Shown piece by piece: positions 41,651 through 55,800 of a DNA stretch of 64,000 nt. The position numbers and the translations under genes were made by a program. How positions within the stretch are numbered: the first letter of the stretch is position 1; every line of letters begins with the position of its first letter. The notes beneath the pieces are model-generated. The model was not told where the DNA came from. It saw only the letters and a list, made by a program, of their open reading frames with translations, and searched no databases. This stretch comes from Diphasiastrum complanatum (taxonomy: Eukaryota; Streptophyta; Lycopodiopsida; Lycopodiales; Lycopodiaceae): contig CM055109.1 in the NCBI GenBank assembly GCA_029204225.1, positions 23,834,422-23,898,421 on the forward strand. The letters run 5' to 3'.

Positions 41651-44600
41651 GGGGACTGGTTGCCTTGAAGAAATCCCAAGTCATGAGTGCTCACCAGTAA
41701 CGATACACGGAAAAACCGGCAAAGAGAAAAATCAACTCGCAACAAATGGTCGGAAATTATGGGACAAGGTCAAGGAAACTGTAACAAAACTATAGGCAAT
41801 TGCAAGTCGAAATGGCACTAGACAGCTTAAGCCATGGGCCATGGACACGCAAATGGGAAATGCAAGTGGAGGCCAAAAGTGCGTAACAAAAATATCCTAC
41901 TTAAAAGTGGTAGGGGTTGACCACAATCAGCAATGAAGACTACCCGATTAAGAAGAGTAATGAAGTAAGGTACTTACCACTTACACCACCACCAAGTGTC
42001 TTGGACCTACACTGCAAATGCATGTAATTATTACCTACTATGGACATTTATTTGTAGGTTGCATGACAAAAATCCATCTCCTACCAACATGTTGTATAGG
42101 ACTAATCATAGTATAAGTCGGGGTCAAAACATCATTTGATATGTATGTTCAATTGACAACATTTCCTTTCATGAAAATCAAACTCAATTTTCTTACTACC
42201 AATAATAATTGCATAGTAAATTAGAGAAGTCAATTTTTTTGTGATGATGCTTGATATACTTTATTCCCAACACTAGTGATCCCATGTTGCTATGATGATT
42301 AAAGGTCCAAGGACATCTCTTTGAGAGAAAAAGTTTAGTAAGGAAAAAAAACCATAATGATGAGTATTGTTGAATATTGAACCAAGGAGTACAAAACTCA
42401 AAAATCACATCAAACCTCAAAAATTACGCAAACGCACTATAAAAATTATTGAATTGATAATCAAAATTCTGCTCAGAGCTCATACAAAGAAAATATGTCA
42501 CATGTTATGATTGCTTGATCCTACTATCAAATTAGAAGTCAAATGTTAACTTTTATTGTGAATCTCCCTTTCCTTGAACCTACAGCTCCTTGGTTTCTAC
42601 ATATAATCTACCTCACATATCTAGAAATAGTAGTCCATAATAAGTGAATTGATGTTTTCTTGTTGCGAATCCAATGCAATTGATCTCAATTGAAGAAACA
42701 AAGTCATGCTAACTTATCTTAGCCTAGACTTCAATGAGCTAAACTGTGCCTAAACCATAATAATTAGTCACAGAAATCTAGACCCCAGATCTAAACACAT
42801 CAACACTTATGTTTGCATATAGTAAATCTTTTCTTCTTTTGTATCAACATTGAAATAGCAGTACAAGCATTTTAAATTTTTCCAAAATAGTCAAAAAAAA
42901 TCTTCCCTACTATTTTAAATATTTTCTATGAGTAGCATGACTTCGTTTTGATCTTAATAATAAGATTTTATTTGATAATCTCTTGCCTATGAGTAGCATG
43001 ACTTTGTTTTGATTTTATTTGAGTAACCATTATCAAATTATCCAATCTCGAGTTATATCAAATGTACATTCAAAGATTTACAACAAAAAATATTCGGTAT
43101 TTGCTAAATATTATAAAACGAAATTCAATGCTACTTTTAGAACTCTAAGCTAAATGTTGCCAAACTAATAAACAGAGGAAATCATATTCAGACTATTGTA
43201 GAGAAGATTAACTAGCAAGACACCACAATTTGTGCCTCTAAAATGTAAATTATGAACTTCATTTTCATTTATTTTATGGTACAATGGCCTTGGACTCCCT
43301 ATAGAGTGAACAAATATTTAGATTAAGTCTATAATTTTTTAGTTGGACAAATCAATAAACATTTTTAAGAAGCATTGATGAATGGATAATCTTAGCAACC
43401 TAGGAAATGATATTATTAACTTCTTAGGATGCTATGACACTTCAACAAATTTCATCCTCTATAAAATTTATGCTTTTGTAAGGGTGGTTAGACCCTCATA
43501 AAGACCTCTGCAACATCTCTCTAGATGGCTGTGAAGAGTTTGATGATTGGAGAGCTAGGCCTTGACTACTACCTTACAAAAGAGTGGCAACAGTTGGTGA
43601 CTATTTTGCTTACAAGCCTCCTACAAGTAAGGTGTCTTCTTAGGTGCATTCATATCCCTTCTACTATCTTTTTCAATATTGACCTTCTATGCTCAACTAT
43701 TGTATAAGCGTCCAATGCGTGGTATAACATAACAATGTAGAATTTTATGATTTGTCTCTTGTTATCATTGATTGGTTAAGGCTAGAGTTGTCCAACCCTC
43801 TAGTGATATTTTCTGGATGTGCATTGCCCTTACAAATAGCAAAAATCAATAGGCATTGCAATCGAAACATACATAACTTGTATTTAAAATCAAGACTTAG
43901 TTACAGGAAAATAATGCAGGCATTATTTTCTACATAATGATACTCGTGAGGCACTTTGATGTATAGTGCATTTAACAGTTGCACCAGAAACAGAATTTGA
44001 CTTCTTATAAAGCAAGCTATCACCAAGGCAAATTAGTTCCACAAGAATCCCACCATGATATGATTCATCAAGCAAGCAGCAACAGCAACAAAGGCACATG
44101 AGATTGATCAAAAGGACACTTAGTCTCTTTCCTTTTCCTAACTCCAAATGGGAAATCCAGCAATGCTATAGATGAAATTATAGTTTAACAATCTAAAGAA
44201 CATAGCAATTTACTAGTATGTACTTAATACAGCTCTTACTTCAGTACATGTGGACTAATCTGCTTGAAAAATGTTTCGCAGCACTTCGGATTTTATATCA
44301 AAATAAAAGAAAGATAATTTCAGGCTATTCACTTTTAGGTGGCAAAATTTGGGTCATATGTCGTTCTTGCTCGCTAGCTCATATACAATAGGACTTAGTG
44401 GAATTCTTACTTAGCAACATAGTGAAGCTCGTTATTTACATTGTGATGAGCTTACGAGTTAGCTTACAACTTATTGTTCAAAATGTCTTTGCTAGGTAGC
44501 ATTCTGGCAATAGTACACATGGGTGAGGAAAAATGGCTCACATCCACCATCTCCACTTCTCTCTCCTTACTTTTGCTCAGATGTTTTGCAGGTAAAGGTA

Positions 44601-45398
44601 TTTGGATGTGCTGAAATCATTGAGAACATGAAGAGGTTGTTTTATTGACACTACTGATTGCTACAAGCAAGTTGAGGAAATTCTTGCATGTTGGAGGCCT
44701 CTTTGAACGACTCGAGAACTTTGGTGTTGCTATTTCTTGGATTGACACAAGACTTTGAGGCAGTCTTCTCGTGCCCAGATCAAGCTATTAACATCCCTGA
44801 CTGATTCAGTGCTTAAATTTGGGTAGTGGACGGACAGGTGTAGAGAATAGCCATTATTTGCAAATTTTAGAACTTAATCTTTCCATTTTTCCTCTTTTGG
44901 AGATTTTATAACTAAGTCTTTGATGTGGGAGAATGTTTTAACATTTGAGTTGGTCAAAACCCTAAAAAAACCACCTAAAAAAATGTCAGCAACACTCAAA
45001 CATTTGACTTTCAAATGTTTCAAACGTTTGATGGTAACACTGATTTCATCATTCTTTGCAAGAAGGCTCAAAAATAGGCAAGCAGATAACTTCTTGGAAT
45101 TTTTGCAGTAGCATACTAGCTCGGCAATAGTGTGCAGAAAACAGATTTTGCAAATAACAAAACATGGAAAAGATGAAACTTTATCCGGTATTCAAGATCA
45201 CCAATCATTCAAATATGATATTTATTTTGCTTACTCATGTTTTACAAGCCTATTTCAATTTTTATTCAAAACCCTCAAGAATTGATCTCAGTAGATCATC
45301 CTAATTCCAATGGTAGGCAATAGCAAATTATAATGGCCGTACGATACGGCTTTTACAAAATTGAACGATCTATCTATACACAAGGAAAGGCTGGCTAT
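41651..45398. other. Intergenic DNA downstream of TRS85, no gene recognised
   Basis: AT-rich, only short frames. The last few hundred bases before 45398 must hold the TRS85 3' UTR (minus strand). Confidence 0.5.
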
Positions 45399-46107
45399 TC
45401 ACAAAGATTTATCTTGGAGAAGCGTCAAAAGAAAGGGGTGGCCTGCACCGGTGTTAATTTCACTTGCTATCTGGCTACCTTGAGAATTCTTTTGGGAAGA
45501 GTTCCCGAAGGCATCACTGGTTAGACCCGTTGTTGCAATAAAACTGCTTGACCGAGTCATTGGAGACCCTTTGAAAGATCCCTTTTTCTCTTCACTTTCC
45601 AGAGGCAAATTTTGAAACTCTTTAGTTAGAAACAATTTCCAACTGACTCTGTAGCTAGATAGATCATAGATGCCAGGTGCGAAAAATGTTACATGAAGGG
45701 GAACCCTTGCGACTGAACCAGCTGCCAACTCTCTCAAAGTGGTAGACCTTTGGCTACACCACATGTAAGGCCCACAAGGACTTACACCTTTGTATTCATC
45801 ACACTCGAATTCTCCTGATGTTTTTGGGATTGCAGAAATAACATCCACAGTGGGCTCGTCTCCAGATTGGGATACTGGTGATGTGCTACACCAGCCCACC
45901 TGCTTGCCTTGAACAAGTGAATTGCCTGTGGCACCAGTAGCCCCCTCATCCAAGTCCAGTGTCTCCACTTTGACCCACACTGACGTGTTTGCACAGTTAC
46001 GAACGGTAAGAGAAACAGAAGCCTCATAAAAGGGGTCTGTTAAAAAGTTATGGACAATCAAGCTTGGCCCTTCCATTGCCCAAACCACTGGTGTAGAACC
46101 TTTCACA
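45399..46107 (-). CDS. TRAPPC8/TRS85: TRS85 last exon
   Basis: 235 codons and stop. VKGSTPVVWAMEGPSLIVHN, ASVSLTVRNCANTSVWVKVE, VPLHVTFFAPGIYDLSSYRV and the end HPFLLTLLQDKSL match the C-terminal domain of plant TRS85. An in-frame ATG just upstream lies in the intron and is not a start. Confidence 0.93.
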
Positions 46108-49100
46108 CTGCAAGCCATTGGCACAAGTTTCAGACTTGGGGTTTAGGATTTTTATGTCCATGTTAACCTAGATTGAAATTTTCATATCTCAACAGAATGA
46201 CATGTACTTTAAAAGGTAGCTGAAAACCTAAGCAGGGTTTAGAGATTATGGTTTTAATTTTCCAGTCCAAGCAAACTGTCACTGAAGCACGGCGTAAAGT
46301 GCTATTTTACAAGGAGCTTATCAAAAGAAAGAGATCTAACCTGCAATGGCATACATGGTGCGTGGCAAGTCTAACGTTGTCATGCACAGTGACTCGTTTT
46401 TCCACAATCATGCTATCTTGCTGTCCACATACCAGGACTAAATCCACAAATTCTGGACCAGATAAGAGGGACTCTGATATGTTATCGGCCAGCTTGTTTA
46501 GAGTTACCTGCTACGCGAGCAACACTAGGATGGTTTCATCATCTGACAGACTGTCAAATGCATGCTCAGTATGCACAAAACATGGTTGAAGGTTCAAAAC
46601 CAAAGGAGCACAGGCAAATTGGTTAAGTGAATTTTTTACATAGTTTCTAGGAGCTCCCAATGATGTGCTCATTTCGGAAAAAAAAAACATTTGTACATAT
46701 GATTAGCAAAATCTTGTAACCCAACCTTGAAATTTTCCAGCTTCTTTGTGATTTTTATATAAGACTTAAAATAGGTACAGAGGGGACAAATTCATTTTGC
46801 AAAAAGTGTTTTGTGATCTTTGTGGGGGTGCAATTTCTAGAAATGGTTTTTGTCTACATTTTGGCGCTTTACTTAGTTTTCAGTTTTGAGCCCTTTTACT
46901 TATGGTGCTAAGGTATTTAGTTTCGTAAAACAGCAACGTAAATGGTTAAAATCACTCTTTGGATCGATTCTTGGCCACTCAAATTGTAAACGCAAATTGT
47001 GTAATGCATGTCAGTGGAAGCACTGTTTCCCCTAAAATGCATGTCAATTTGGTTTTCCAATTGTTTCTGTCAAGCGTGGTAAACTTGCAAACCATACAGT
47101 TCATTATTGCAACTATTTTTTTTCCCTCAATCCATATTATGCAATTTTTATTCATGTATACGAGTCCATTCACATTTGCCAATCCTTGAAGCTTCTAGCC
47201 CCTTAATATAATGCATGAATTTTGAATGCAAACCGATTTACCTCCCTCGAGCACACAGCTGTGAAAGTCTACAAAATCAGAAAACTGTCTACATGTCCAT
47301 GCCAGTTTACAGCTCAGAAACCTCCACTGAAGCTGCTGAAAGTTATGAATGTATATAAATTCATGTTGATGTTTGAAATTCTGAGGAAATAAAACTAAAA
47401 TGATCCACTGACGCAGAAACAATCTGAATTTACTCTGAATCCAAAGCTAAAGAGAAGGGCCCTGTAGAAAAAATTACCTTTTGTTTAGTATTCAGCTGCA
47501 ATGATCTCTCCAGCTGATGGAAGTGATAGATAGGACCTGTATTGACAGGGACCAACGGCTCTGTGCTACTTGGGGGGCCTAGTCTGATATCACTTGTTAA
47601 TGCCTGCAAATCCTGCCTCAAAGTCTTTGTATGCTGCAAAGAAAATTTAAAAAGATGTTATGAGTAACAACATTGAACTAAACCCTGAACCCTGAAGCCT
47701 AACCCCTAGACTAAATAGACCAGATGAAGGATTTGGTTTAAAAGAAAAGAACCACAACATTCTAAACAATGCAAGATATCAAAATGCAGACCTCCAAATT
47801 TACCTGAAGTTGAAAGAAGAAAGATGAGGTCTGGCTTGAAGGTAAAAGTTGTGGTGGTGATACTGAAGATGAAAGAAAGGCTTCTTTGACAGTTGCATCA
47901 CCCGTTTCACTATTTTCTCCATGTTCTGCAGTGACTGAATTCAAAGGAGTGATACACCACTCATGGCCAATACAGGAAACTTGCCGCAACCAAAAACTCT
48001 CAGAAGAGTGCTGATTCTCAATATCCAACCGCAACAGACATTGCTCTATCTGTGATGCACAAGGTGATATTTGGACGGAAAGACACAGTGATGGAAGTAC
48101 CTGCCTCACATGCCAGTCCAAGAAAGAAATCTTCTATAAACCTTAGAGCAAAAAATGTCAACAAGAAAAATTGAAGTACCTGGAAAATGTCACATGATAA
48201 AGGGGCAACAGACAATGCTTGTATTGTAATTCTTGGACAAAAAAGTGCATGTATGCTGACTCAAATACTTCTACATAATCATATTTGGCCAGGAAAGGAA
48301 CATAGTTCCAAAGAATCGAGATTTTAACCTCTTTAACTCAGTTTAAATCATTCAAATCGGTTCAAGTTGGTTCAAATTAACTTGTAACCAATGGATGGAA
48401 GCCAAACAGATAAGACGTGGACTTCCTAGCATTGTTGCAACCAAAAAAAGTCCAAATATGAAACATTTGAAACATGTTTTAAAACGTTTGGAATATGTTT
48501 CCCATTTTTAATTGGATCAGAATCAGAAAACTTTTTGGCTATGTCAAAAGAAATGAACACTAGCAGTGATACTATAAAAAGAGAATCGATCAATAACATT
48601 GAATATGTAATAAGCAGTTTGTTAGCAGATGATTTAGATGTCTGGCTCAAGGGCAAGCATTGAAGATATGACCCACACATCCATATTAAATGACTTTAGG
48701 ATGTGACATGTCAACTGAGTGCCATGAATTAGAATTTCAAGTTTATAGTACAACATGTGCTTAGTTAATTAAATTCATTTTGGCTATTTTTTGTTTTAAA
48801 CGTACTCGCAATGCATTACCATGTGATAAATAACTAATGGGCCCAATGTGCCTATGATGTAATTAATGTAGGGTACAGGTCCATCTATACAAATCTGGAC
48901 CTTAGTGACCACCAACCAAAACTGAAGGGGTACCTATTGAAGTTGTTGCACCTCTCCACTCCATCTGTCTCACTTTGTATTTTGCTATCAATCTAAGACA
49001 AGCATTATATGTTCTCTGAGTCTATCCTCTCTCCTATGGTGAATAGTTGGTGCATGCTCTGATTTCTAGCACCTACAACTTGATACATTGTAATTATTTG

Positions 49101-52100
49101 CTTTTCAGCTACCACACTATGTTTTATGTTGGATATCCTAGCTTCAGTGATGGTTGTGCTTCTTCTTAAAGATACTGGCATCAGTCACCTCATAGTCTAA
49201 TATCTATCATTAAGGATCAGAAGTTTTAGGCACTATCTTTATAGTATGGTACATAAGATCATAGGCTTATACCCAATCACCATGCAGCCAAGAGGCAGAA
49301 AATTCAAGACTGAATGACAAGAGATTTGCATAAGCATCGAACTTATTTTGAGCCGATGAAGCCTTGACATGATAGACAACGAGTTCATGTTGACAAATGA
49401 ATTTTAAAGAACTTATGGGTAAGAGATAGATTAGAGGATGAAAAGTGGCACGATTGATTGGCTAGCTTCCATGGAAAGCCAACTCAGTTTAGGCCATACA
49501 CCATAATAGATACATATTGTTACAGATGGCTGGTAGATTGTCACAAATGAGGTACATGTGATATATAAGTCACAAGTTGTTCCAGATGAAGTTCAACTAT
49601 AAGATTAGTGTATGACTTGCATCAGGTACAGGCACAGTGATAAGTATGAGGTACATGATCCATGTGACTAGACATGAGATAGGGTAACATGTTTTGATAC
49701 ATGAGGTAGTATCTGTGTCCTCAGACCCATAAGGAATAATATAAAGGTCTGATAAATATGAGGTACAGTTTCAATGTGAGAAGCCACATGCAATGTGAAA
49801 ACACGACACGAGAATCTTCAGCAGTTTTGCAGCAGCTTCTTGTGCAGTATGACAGCTCCAGTCATGCCTATTTGAAGCCATCATTAAGGCTACCATGGAC
49901 CCTTGAATGAGCCTATTCAATTACAGTTTGACACCTACAGTTACCATGGTTCTGTCAGACTTGGATTTATGCAACCGGTGTTGATGAGAAATTTATGGTC
50001 TTCCTGGGTCACATGGTTGGCTCTATTTGTGTTATTTCAATAATCTGTTGCACCTGCTATTGTTAATCATGCATACGAGGTCACTATAGACAGTTAGATA
50101 TCTATTTGCTTCATTCTTCTCATTGTGTTTTGTGCCTTCAACAAAACTCATCCAATGGCATGCATGGTCTATCAAGTTACCTTAGTCTATGATTGGACGT
50201 ATATTTTATATGCTTGGGATCAAATTTTGCTGATGATGGTGAGATGTCTCCTTGTGGAAAAACGTAATCTCTTTTTGTATTATATCCTTTGATCTTACAT
50301 TATTTTATTGGGCCTGGGCAATGCGACGTCAAGCTCAGTGAGCCAAATTGTAACAAAAATAACTAACTGCTATGAACAATCTTCCAACTAGCCTAGAAAA
50401 CAAGGATGAATGGTACTAATCAAGATGAGAAATATCGGAAGAACAGCCTTTTATCAAATCTATTGGAATTTGCAAGGAACAAACCCACCTGCAGTATGTG
50501 AGATATTCGAACTGTCCGATACTTCATACTTGGTTCAGGCGTAAGCGGCTCATAGTAGACCACCATGTTTAGTGCTATGGTCCCAGGACTCCGTGCATGA
50601 AACCAGAGAGGCCATAGAAGTGAACAGCTGCTTTCAAGTATAGTGTCCTGCAGCATAGGAAGATGAATGATCTGAATACCACACTTATTGTAGACTGTAA
50701 AGCAGCACATCCACAAACATGGTCTCATCAAAAGAAACAGGAGTTATTGCACCTTAGGAAATGAAAAGATGGACCCATGAGATGACAATGCATCATTCAT
50801 CTTCCCACATTGTTGCTCCATAAAAGTTACAACTGATCTCGGATCTTCTAGACAGTGAGGAAACTCCGAATCAAGGTCTCCGGGCTCACCCACTAATAGA
50901 TAAGCAGGAGAGCTTGCCCTCAATCTGATATTCTGCAACACAAATCCACATTAAAAATATGATAACATGTTTCCAGAATGAAAAGAAAATGCATACCATT
51001 CACAAAGCATTAACCACAGATTGCATTGAAAAATATGAGGGATGCTAGATAATGCATTTGCTTCCATGTCATTGAAGAGGTACGGCATAAAAGAACCAAG
51101 ACAGGAATAAGAGTTCAAATAGCTGAGCACAAGCAACGATAGGAAACATGATTGTGTAAAACAGGAAACTGGATCAAAAATGAATTGAAAACACATGAGG
51201 ACGATTCAAAACAACTGAGCAGAAAGCAAAGATAGGAGATAACTTTGTTTAAAACATGAAACTGGGTCAAGAAGAAATTGGTCCCCATGACTTTGGGCAA
51301 TGAATTCTTCCCTCCGCAAAGGTCAGAATTCAAAATGAGAAGAAGTGAAGGGATACTTTTCAGGCTGAGAGTTCAATGGTACAAAGAGTTGTATCTGTGA
51401 AGATCTTTGTAAGGATGCTAGGAAAGCTTACCTTAACTGTAGCAGGTGTGGGATTTAATAACTCCAACACAAGCCGATGAATTTCTCCGGTGTTTACCTT
51501 GTCAGGAAGTTCATGTAAAGATACCTGAAGTCTTGGCATGCACTGAAAAAAGCAGAAAGCATGGACATCAGCCATAGTTGGCCCAGTTATAAAGATTTCC
51601 ACGAGCTTCTTTTCATCACAATCTGATAGAAACAAAAAAAAACTAAGAATAGTGATTGAGAGTAGAGTGTACATACCCCCACTACATGAAATTTAAGACG
51701 TTGATGGGGAGATAACTCCCGATCTTGCACGCCTCTTCCTTTCAATTGTCTCTTTTTCCCAGTTAAAACTGGGAAGTATCTCCTTCCAGATGCTATTCCA
51801 GATAAGATCCACTTTACTCCAAGTAGCTTCAAACGACATTCTTTGATTGGCGTTACCTTCAAAGATACCTGCACAGACAGAATTGCAGAGAAGATGAGAC
51901 GATGAACCCCATTGCACAAGAAAAAGACCTGGTTTGCAAATTCTGGAGTTTAAACTATTTCTTTATCCACGGGGTGGTGGGGGGTGGGGATCAAGAACAT
52001 AGTCAACTTTTATAACCTGCTAGAATAACAGCCTAGATAAATTAAAAAATATGATGTTAAAAAGGAAAAGCAATATGGCAGCAAGGAACAGAACTGGCCA

Positions 52101-52412
52101 GCAGCAGCAAGCTGCAGAAAGATCTGCAGTTATGAGGCAAGTAGAGGCAGATCAAAAGAAGGCAGTAAAGATCGTTGCTTGGGTAGCATGTGGCGGCTGC
52201 TAGTTAGTAGGCATGTCCAGAAACTGGGGCAAAACTCAGCTGGATGCAGACTGATAGAGACGTTTTTGACTGGCTGGAAGCAAAGAAGAGAAAGATAGGC
52301 TGATGCTGATTTGGGCACTCAACGTAAATAAGACTAAAGAGTACAATTCAAGAGTGTTTCTTGTTGTTGGCATGATACGTATCTGAAATTTAAAAAATGG
52401 ATTGAAATTACT

Positions 52413-52481
<69 letters not shown>

Positions 52482-52748
52482 TATTGGTGTGTTTTCCATG
52501 CCAAAAGGCGTATAAGACGAATAAGTACATGTCAAGTATGTGGGGAGCATATGAAAACGTCTCCAAAACTATAAAGAAAGTGCATGTAATATAAATCTAA
52601 GTACAGATACCAATGATAAAGAAAGGTGTGAATCATGAAATATCTCTATGTGATGGTAAAAAAGCATCAAATCATGTCCTGAAAATGGTGGTGAGACTAC
52701 TGCTGCTGCCACTGAAGAACGGTAATACGAGTTGCAACAGGAGGTAAA

Positions 52749-52805
<57 letters not shown>

Positions 52806-55800
52806 ATCTTTTTTTCTCCAGCCTTTAGAGTAAAGGATTCCTCCGTTCGATTCAGAAAAAATGAATCGTCAATCTCATCTTTCTTTTGTTCCCTGGTAAC
52901 AAGAGAAACACATCTAGGTCAACAAGGTTAAAGTAGTGGTCATAGCAAAAACCGAGGAGAACACTAAACCCCAAACCCAGAACCCTAAAATCAAAAGTAG
53001 TGTGATGTCTATTGTTGCAGTGAACCATTCTGATCAAATCCTCTACAATAAAATGTCAAAACCCATGAGTTGTCTAAACAAAATTCGTGCAACTTTGACA
53101 TGGTTAGCTTTCTAACATGCTATACCTCAAGCTTTCACCGGTGTAGACCTCAACTTCGCAAAAAAGGGACACGGCAGATACTTCAACAGTAATCTGAAGT
53201 GGGTTACTAAATTCAACATCCACCCTTATCTCCTCTGCAAATTCATTCCAGATAAGCCCAGTGTCATTACTTCAGGAAACTTGAGAGCAAAGAATGATAC
53301 ACAAATAAAGGTTCCCAAACAAATGCAGGTCTCTGGCACAAGCACATCAGCACCCATTATTGCATGCAAGAGTACTAATGCTATGTTCTTGGCATTAAGT
53401 GTTAAGGATTTCTCGTATTAAAGGTGGTAGGACTCGAATCGAATGGGACTTAAGCTTCACACCCAAACTGAAATAGAAAGAAAGATCTTGCTACCATTGA
53501 GAAGAATAACAAGCTAAATGAATGTCACATCTGATTTATTGTGTGTTTACAGTAAAAGAGTCAACATGAAGGATGACCCAGTAAAACATACCTGGACTAC
53601 CGCTGGAGCCTGGAAAAAACCTCACTAGCCTTGCTGAAGCAATATAACAGTTTTCATGCTCCCACATTCATTAATGAATTGACTGGAAGTCTCTAATTGG
53701 AGTCATATTGGAGCCAAAGTAACTATCAATGGTCCTCTCTAATTATCATGGGACTGAAAGGGAAAAGAAAGTTTGCTTTGTTATTAGGGAAAAAAAAGAG
53801 TATATGTCATTTGTCAAACAAAATGACAATATCAAATCACCTTTTTGTTTTAAATAACTTAGAGCGTACATTAATGTACAGCCTATATACAATTCTACGC
53901 TACGACAATAGATTGAGGTTGTTGTGTGGATCGATCTATGGATCACAAGCTGATGATGGCGGCCGACCTGTTCCTTGAGTTGTAAGGTGCAACTTGGAAT
54001 AAATCTCTTACTGCACGAGGTAAGTGAGAAGCTAGTCCATTGCGAGAGCAGAATAGTAAATCAATAGTTAAGAAGCGTCGTAGAGTGGCAGTCTGTGAAG
54101 CTTACTACAAATTTTCCTCAATAACGATTAGTTGTCAAAAAAGAGTACATTTTGAAACGTGGGCCAAACAGGAGAGATGATCCATCAAAAGGGATTTGGG
54201 AGCCTAAAAGAGTAAATAAATTAACAACAATACAGTGCTAGTTGCAAACTTTTATTAGATCTTCGGCTTCAAGCCAGGGACGGTGGTAGATTCTAGCTGG
54301 TTTAGTGTGTTATGAGACTTATATAGCTGTAGTATGCAGGAGAGGACATAACAGTGAGTTAAATCTATATAAAGAAAACAGGTAATAAAATAACAAAATG
54401 GACAAAAAAGATGGAGCTTAACAAACGTGTTTGTTGAAAACGTTTTATAGATCAAGCGATGAGTTTGAAGGACAAGGAAGAGGTGAAGAAAAGTGTTATG
54501 TACTTGAGGTACTTTGAGGTTATCACAGTTTGCCAAACTCAGGTTAGTATTTATCCTTAGAAGCCCGTTCCGACCCTTTTGGGTCGGAACATTTTTTAAA
54601 GAGAACCTGCCGGACATGATCTTCAGAACTGGCGATCTTCCTTCTTGATAATATATTGAGGGACACAACAGATCAGAAATCGATTTGAAATCATTGTTTT
54701 GAAATCGATGATGTGTAAATTTAAAACAAAGAAATCGGTAATCCTAGAAACGCTATCTGCCACGTTACATATATCCGAGCTAGAATCACTGTCTGAGCCA
54801 CGCTATGTATCTTAGGAATCGAATCAGAAATATGTTTGTAACCGCGCATATGCTTTGTTTTGGACAATCCTGAGTCAATCAGTCGTTTGAATTTTGAGGC
54901 CCGCCCAGGAGTTTCTGTATAATCCAAATGCAATTGAACCAATGCATCAGCCTAAATCCGCTAGATATTTGAAACGGGTTTGTTCCTTAATCTGATTATC
55001 TGATTACTACGTTTTTCCGCAGAATCCCAGCAAAATCCGTATATTGACACCTGCCTTGATGCTCAGTCTTAAACTGTGATGACACACACTGATTGCCCGT
55101 ATTGTCTCTGTCTCTGTATTTAGTTGCCTGTTGTCTATTAACTCACAGGATATGGTTTTTTTTTTCTTTGTTCCAGAACGCGTTCCGTTCCGGAACGGGC
55201 AACTAAGATTTATTCCTATCAGGAGTTACTGCCAAATTGGCATAGACTGTAGGGGAATCTGCCTGGGAAACTAAATGTAAATAGAGTGAGGAGCGCACTC
55301 AGATCTCTATGACAAAGGTAGATAATATGCACGCGAGCAGTGCTTAGACAGATCTCCTTAATTGACTTAAAACTTCTTCTTTTCTGAGTCGACCAAGTTT
55401 ATAACCCTAAAATCCTAAGATTCTATTCGAACTTCTCAGATTCAATACCCATATCTTTTTTGGGTGGTAAGTAAGATAAGTGCATTCACTCTCAAATTTG
55501 AGTTTTGGAGTTTAATTGCTCTTAAGTTGCATGTTTTACGTCGTAGGCATGGGCCTGTATTCATGTGGCTTATTGGAAAAGTTAAATTAAAATTTGATTG
55601 CTAGCAAGCTGCAATCCGTCTGGATTCTGTAAACCATGTGCATTATCATTCATCATGCTATTACCTAAGTCTCTCGAATGTCCATGTGGCATGATTGACA
55701 ATTATCGTGAACTTCAAGGCCCTTTATGTTTGGAGATCTATAGTGATGGCATTCATCAGAAAGACATTTGGTGCTCAGTAGGGAGCATGTCGAAAGTGAA

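Noticed and set aside
46100-46127. ATG giving MPMACSVKG as a protein start
   Set aside because: It lies in the intron before the last TRS85 exon; the acceptor CTTGCAG|TG joins in phase to HHVCHC.
54563-54600. Perfect GC hairpin followed by T-rich run, like a bacterial terminator
   Set aside because: This is plant nuclear DNA, and the motif recurs as an inverted-repeat end of a probable mobile element.
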